Assembly: GCF_024655635.1 (NCBI RefSeq)
Contig: NZ_JANLGI010000008.1
Coordinates: 150,835-214,834 of the forward strand
DNA: 64,000 bases
Source of the DNA: Allobosea sp. 47.2.35
GTDB lineage: Bacteria; Pseudomonadota; Alphaproteobacteria; Rhizobiales; Beijerinckiaceae
Direction of reading: 5' to 3'
Under the pieces are notes generated by a model that was not told the DNA's origin, searched no databases, and was given only the letters and a program-made list of their open reading frames with translations. The translations under genes were made by a program, and so were the position numbers. Shown here in pieces: positions 63,122 through 64,000 of this stretch; positions within the stretch are counted from its first letter, which is position 1, and each line of letters opens with the position of its first letter.

Positions 63122-63832
63122 ATGACAGGTAAGATCTATGACGGCCCGGCGGCTGCGCTGGAGGGGCTGCTCTTCGACGGAATGACGATCATGTCGGGCG
63201 GCTTCGGCCTGTCGGGCAATCCCGAGAGCCTGATCCCCCAAATCCGCGATTCCGGCGTGAAGAACATCACCGTGATCTCGAACAATGCCGGCGCCGACGG
63301 CTTCGGCCTGTGGATGCTGCTGCAAAGCCGCCAGATCAAGAAGATGATCGCGTCCTATGTCGGCGAGAACAAGCTGTTCGAGCAGCAGTACCTCGCCGGC
63401 GAGCTGGAGCTGGAACTGAACCCGCAGGGCACGCTGGCCGAGCGCATCCGCGCCGGCGGAGCCGGCATTCCGGCCTTCTACACCAAGACCGGCGTCGGCA
63501 CGGTCGTCGCCGAGGGCAAGCCGGTCGAGGAATTCGAGGGGCAGCTCTATGTCCGCGAGACCTGGCTGCGCGCCGATGTCGCCATCGTCAAGGCCTGGAA
63601 GGCCGATACCGCCGGCAATCTCGTCTATCGGAAGACCGCGCGGAACTTCAATCCGAACATGGCGACCGCCGGCAAGGTGACTGTGGCCGAGGTCGAGGAG
63701 ATCGTCCCGGTCGGCTCGCTCGATCCGGAAGGCATCCATACGCCCGGCATCTATGTCGACCGCGTCATCAAGAGCACGATCAACGAGAAGCGCATCGAGA
63801 AGCTGACCGAGCGCAAGAGGGAGGCAGCCTGA
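63122..63832 (+). CDS. scoA: 3-oxoacid CoA-transferase subunit A
   Basis: The protein has 236 residues from the ATG at 63122 (GGGAGGAAC upstream); the longer frame from 62999 crosses the leader hairpin. Family I features are [21 protein letters not shown] (in two blocks), [30 protein letters not shown] and [17 protein letters not shown]. With subunit B it moves CoA between succinyl-CoA and acetoacetate, the entry step of ketone-body use. A 3-oxoadipate transferase (PcaI) is the main alternative. Confidence 0.9.
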   Translation: MTGKIYDGPAAALEGLLFDGMTIMSGGFGLSGNPESLIPQIRDSGVKNITVISNNAGADGFGLWMLLQSRQIKKMIASYVGENKLFEQQYLAGELELELNPQGTLAERIRAGGAGIPAFYTKTGVGTVVAEGKPVEEFEGQLYVRETWLRADVAIVKAWKADTAGNLVYRKTARNFNPNMATAGKVTVAEVEEIVPVGSLDPEGIHTPGIYVDRVIKSTINEKRIEKLTERKREAA

Positions 63833-64000
63833 TGGCCTGGACTCGCGAAGAGGTCGCCGCCCGCGCGGCCAAGGAGCTGCAGGACGGCTTCTACGTCAAT
63901 CTCGGCATCGGCATTCCCACGCTGGTGGCGAACTACATCCCCGAAGGCGTCGACGTCACCTTGCAGTCCGAGAACGGCCTGCTCGGCATCGGCCCCTTCC
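63832..64000 (+). CDS. scoB: 3-oxoacid CoA-transferase subunit B (partial, cut by the window edge)
   Basis: Only the first 56 codons are present. The start ATG overlaps the subunit A stop by 1 nt. The fragment includes [16 protein letters not shown] and [11 protein letters not shown], where the Glu of SENG is the catalytic residue that forms the CoA thioester in family I transferases. The rest lies beyond the window. Confidence 0.92.
   Translation, partial: MAWTREEVAARAAKELQDGFYVNLGIGIPTLVANYIPEGVDVTLQSENGLLGIGPF

Overview
The window is a dense, GC-rich bacterial chromosome segment with 63 protein genes (two cut by the window edges) and no tRNA, rRNA, CRISPR array, insertion sequence or prophage that I could see. 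The content points to an alphaproteobacterium of the order Hyphomicrobiales, most like Bosea. The indicators are an EipA (DUF1134) envelope protein, an LdtR-like regulator, an Aap-type general amino-acid transporter, an Omp25/RopB-type barrel, an unusually high density of ABC uptake systems, and GC-rich palindromic repeats of the type scattered in this order. The genus call is inference from gene content only.

Layout. (1) 1-10569, minus strand: a surface/secretion locus. It holds a type I secretion ABC exporter and its HlyD-type adaptor, a small RTX (Ca-binding nonapeptide) protein that is the likely cargo, a terminator-like nested hairpin, then a glycan block of GT2, methyltransferase, GT4, a coiled-coil membrane protein and a second, partial member. 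Three proteins of the block share a small GW-type beta module. (2) 10570-12642: an operator-like AT-rich gap, an LdtR/MarR-like regulator and an overlapping GT4 glycosyltransferase. (3) 12653-21884: a LysR regulator divergent from a PotD/A/B/C-type ABC importer, followed by a three-subunit flavin/iron-sulfur amine dehydrogenase (HcnABC/LhpBEF/OoxAB-like), a further DadA-like oxidase and a RidA imine deaminase. This looks like an uptake-and-oxidise pathway for an amine or imino-acid-like compound. (4) 21909-31419: a ROK repressor with a perfect inverted-repeat operator candidate, divergent from a sugar ABC importer whose genes are interleaved with an argininosuccinate-lyase-family enzyme, a PfkB sugar kinase, a GlmS/NagB-II-type SIS enzyme and a second RidA protein. 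This is the most unusual system here. I propose catabolism of an amino sugar or N-substituted aspartate sugar conjugate (for example an Amadori product). (5) 31447-36248, minus: a GntR-controlled polar amino-acid ABC importer with a D-2-hydroxyacid dehydrogenase.

(6) 36396-40776, minus: a TSUP permease, a periplasmic ankyrin protein, a GlcG/HbpS-like protein and a FixJ-type two-component pair. (7) 40963-48986: Aap-type amino-acid importer genes without the ATPase gene, a DUF374 acyltransferase, EipA, a histidine kinase and OmpR-type regulator encoded tail to tail, and an outer-membrane barrel. (8) 49184-61273: an alpha/beta hydrolase with a textbook terminator, a complete peptide/nickel-type (Dpp) importer, two RpiR-family regulators, and a second Dpp-type importer that lacks ATPase genes. 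(9) 61518-64000: a LysR/PACE efflux pair and the start of a 3-oxoacid CoA-transferase operon.

A recurrent design is visible. After several substrate-binding-protein genes there is a GC-rich stem-loop before the permease or ATPase genes, which would favour excess binding protein over membrane components. Most other gene joins are 1-20 nt overlaps typical of translational coupling.
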